A DNA stretch of 64,000 nt from Solenopsis invicta. Its lineage: Eukaryota > Arthropoda > Insecta > Hymenoptera > Formicidae. The notes beneath the pieces are model-generated. The model worked only from the letters and a program-made list of their open reading frames with translations. It did not search any database and was not told the origin of the DNA. Where the stretch lies: positions 6,874,001 through 6,938,000 of the forward strand of contig NC_052678.1 of the NCBI RefSeq assembly GCF_016802725.1. Direction: 5' to 3'. The position numbers were made by a program, and so were the translations under genes. The number at the start of each line of letters is the position of its first letter. Positions within the stretch are counted from its first letter, which is position 1. Positions 63,862 to 64,000 of the stretch are shown here, one piece after another.

Positions 63862-64000
63862 CTTATCGCCACGCGCTGAATTTAAGCTCGATTATGACCC
63901 GGGACAACCTGTGGCCTTTCGAAAGCCACGGTGAAGATGGAAGATACTTTAATTGGAGACAAGCTTCCTGCGGAAACTCGTTTATACGAATGGCGCGCGA
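63862..64000. other. Window end, possible partial open frame
   Basis: A plus-strand frame stays open from about 63,790 to the window end and includes LWPFESHGEDGRYFNW. It follows an acceptor-like ttttcag at 63,825-63,831. No domain is recognised, and the length is too short to decide between a cut-off exon and chance. Confidence 0.2.

Noticed and set aside
53396..64000. tRNA, snRNA or rRNA genes
   Set aside because: No cloverleaf with A and B boxes, no snRNA motifs and no rRNA segments were noticed in the non-satellite part.

Overview
The window looks like insect nuclear DNA, most likely a hymenopteran and possibly an ant. This is inferred from two conserved animal genes split by short GT-AG introns (about 90-210 bp), very A+T-rich spacers with small CpG-rich patches, and a PIF/Harbinger-type DNA transposon. 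The species cannot be named from sequence alone. No bacterial operon structure, rRNA, tRNA or CRISPR array was seen.

Layout. (1) 1-52,490 is one uninterrupted head-to-tail satellite array. Its basic monomer is about 140 bp. Three diverged monomers (A 142, B 138, C 139 bp in the first copy) form a higher-order repeat (HOR) of about 418-419 bp, present about 124 times up to 51,862. The array then decays into four diverged monomers without trimer order plus a truncated fifth (51,863-52,490), and stops inside a monomer. It runs off the left edge of the window. (2) 52,556-53,137 is an open frame with a clear Myb/SANT-like (trihelix) DNA-binding domain, only 65 bp from the satellite edge, whose 3' part runs into a CATTGC/CATTTC minisatellite. 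(3) 53,400-55,070 is A+T-rich spacer with a GA microsatellite and a near-perfect 29-bp-stem hairpin. (4) 55,072-56,554, minus strand: the last five coding exons of TBL2 (transducin beta-like 2, WD-repeat). Its N-terminal exons are not in the expected place. (5) 57,376-59,369, minus strand: a complete three-exon mRNA-capping enzyme (triphosphatase plus guanylyltransferase), predicted 594 aa. (6) 59,634-60,668: a 1,035-bp PIF/Harbinger derivative with TTA target duplication, matching termini and a broken transposase N-terminus, lying next to the capping-enzyme 5' end. (7) 60,672-64,000: non-coding or unassigned sequence rich in inverted repeats (a 115/108-bp pair, a double-hairpin foldback element, and a 37-bp pair 864 bp apart end to end), plus a TATA/Inr-type promoter candidate followed by a short ATG-to-splice-donor exon.

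The two conserved genes are unrelated in pathway: the capping enzyme adds the 5' cap to nascent mRNA in the nucleus, whereas TBL2 in mammals is an ER-anchored WD protein. They are simply same-strand neighbours. The most notable feature is the organisation of the satellite: a homogenised HOR core, diverged monomeric edge, shared multi-unit blocks and no visible transposon insertions. That pattern resembles primate alpha satellite and makes the array a candidate pericentromeric or centromeric satellite. This is an inference from organisation, not from recognising the sequence.
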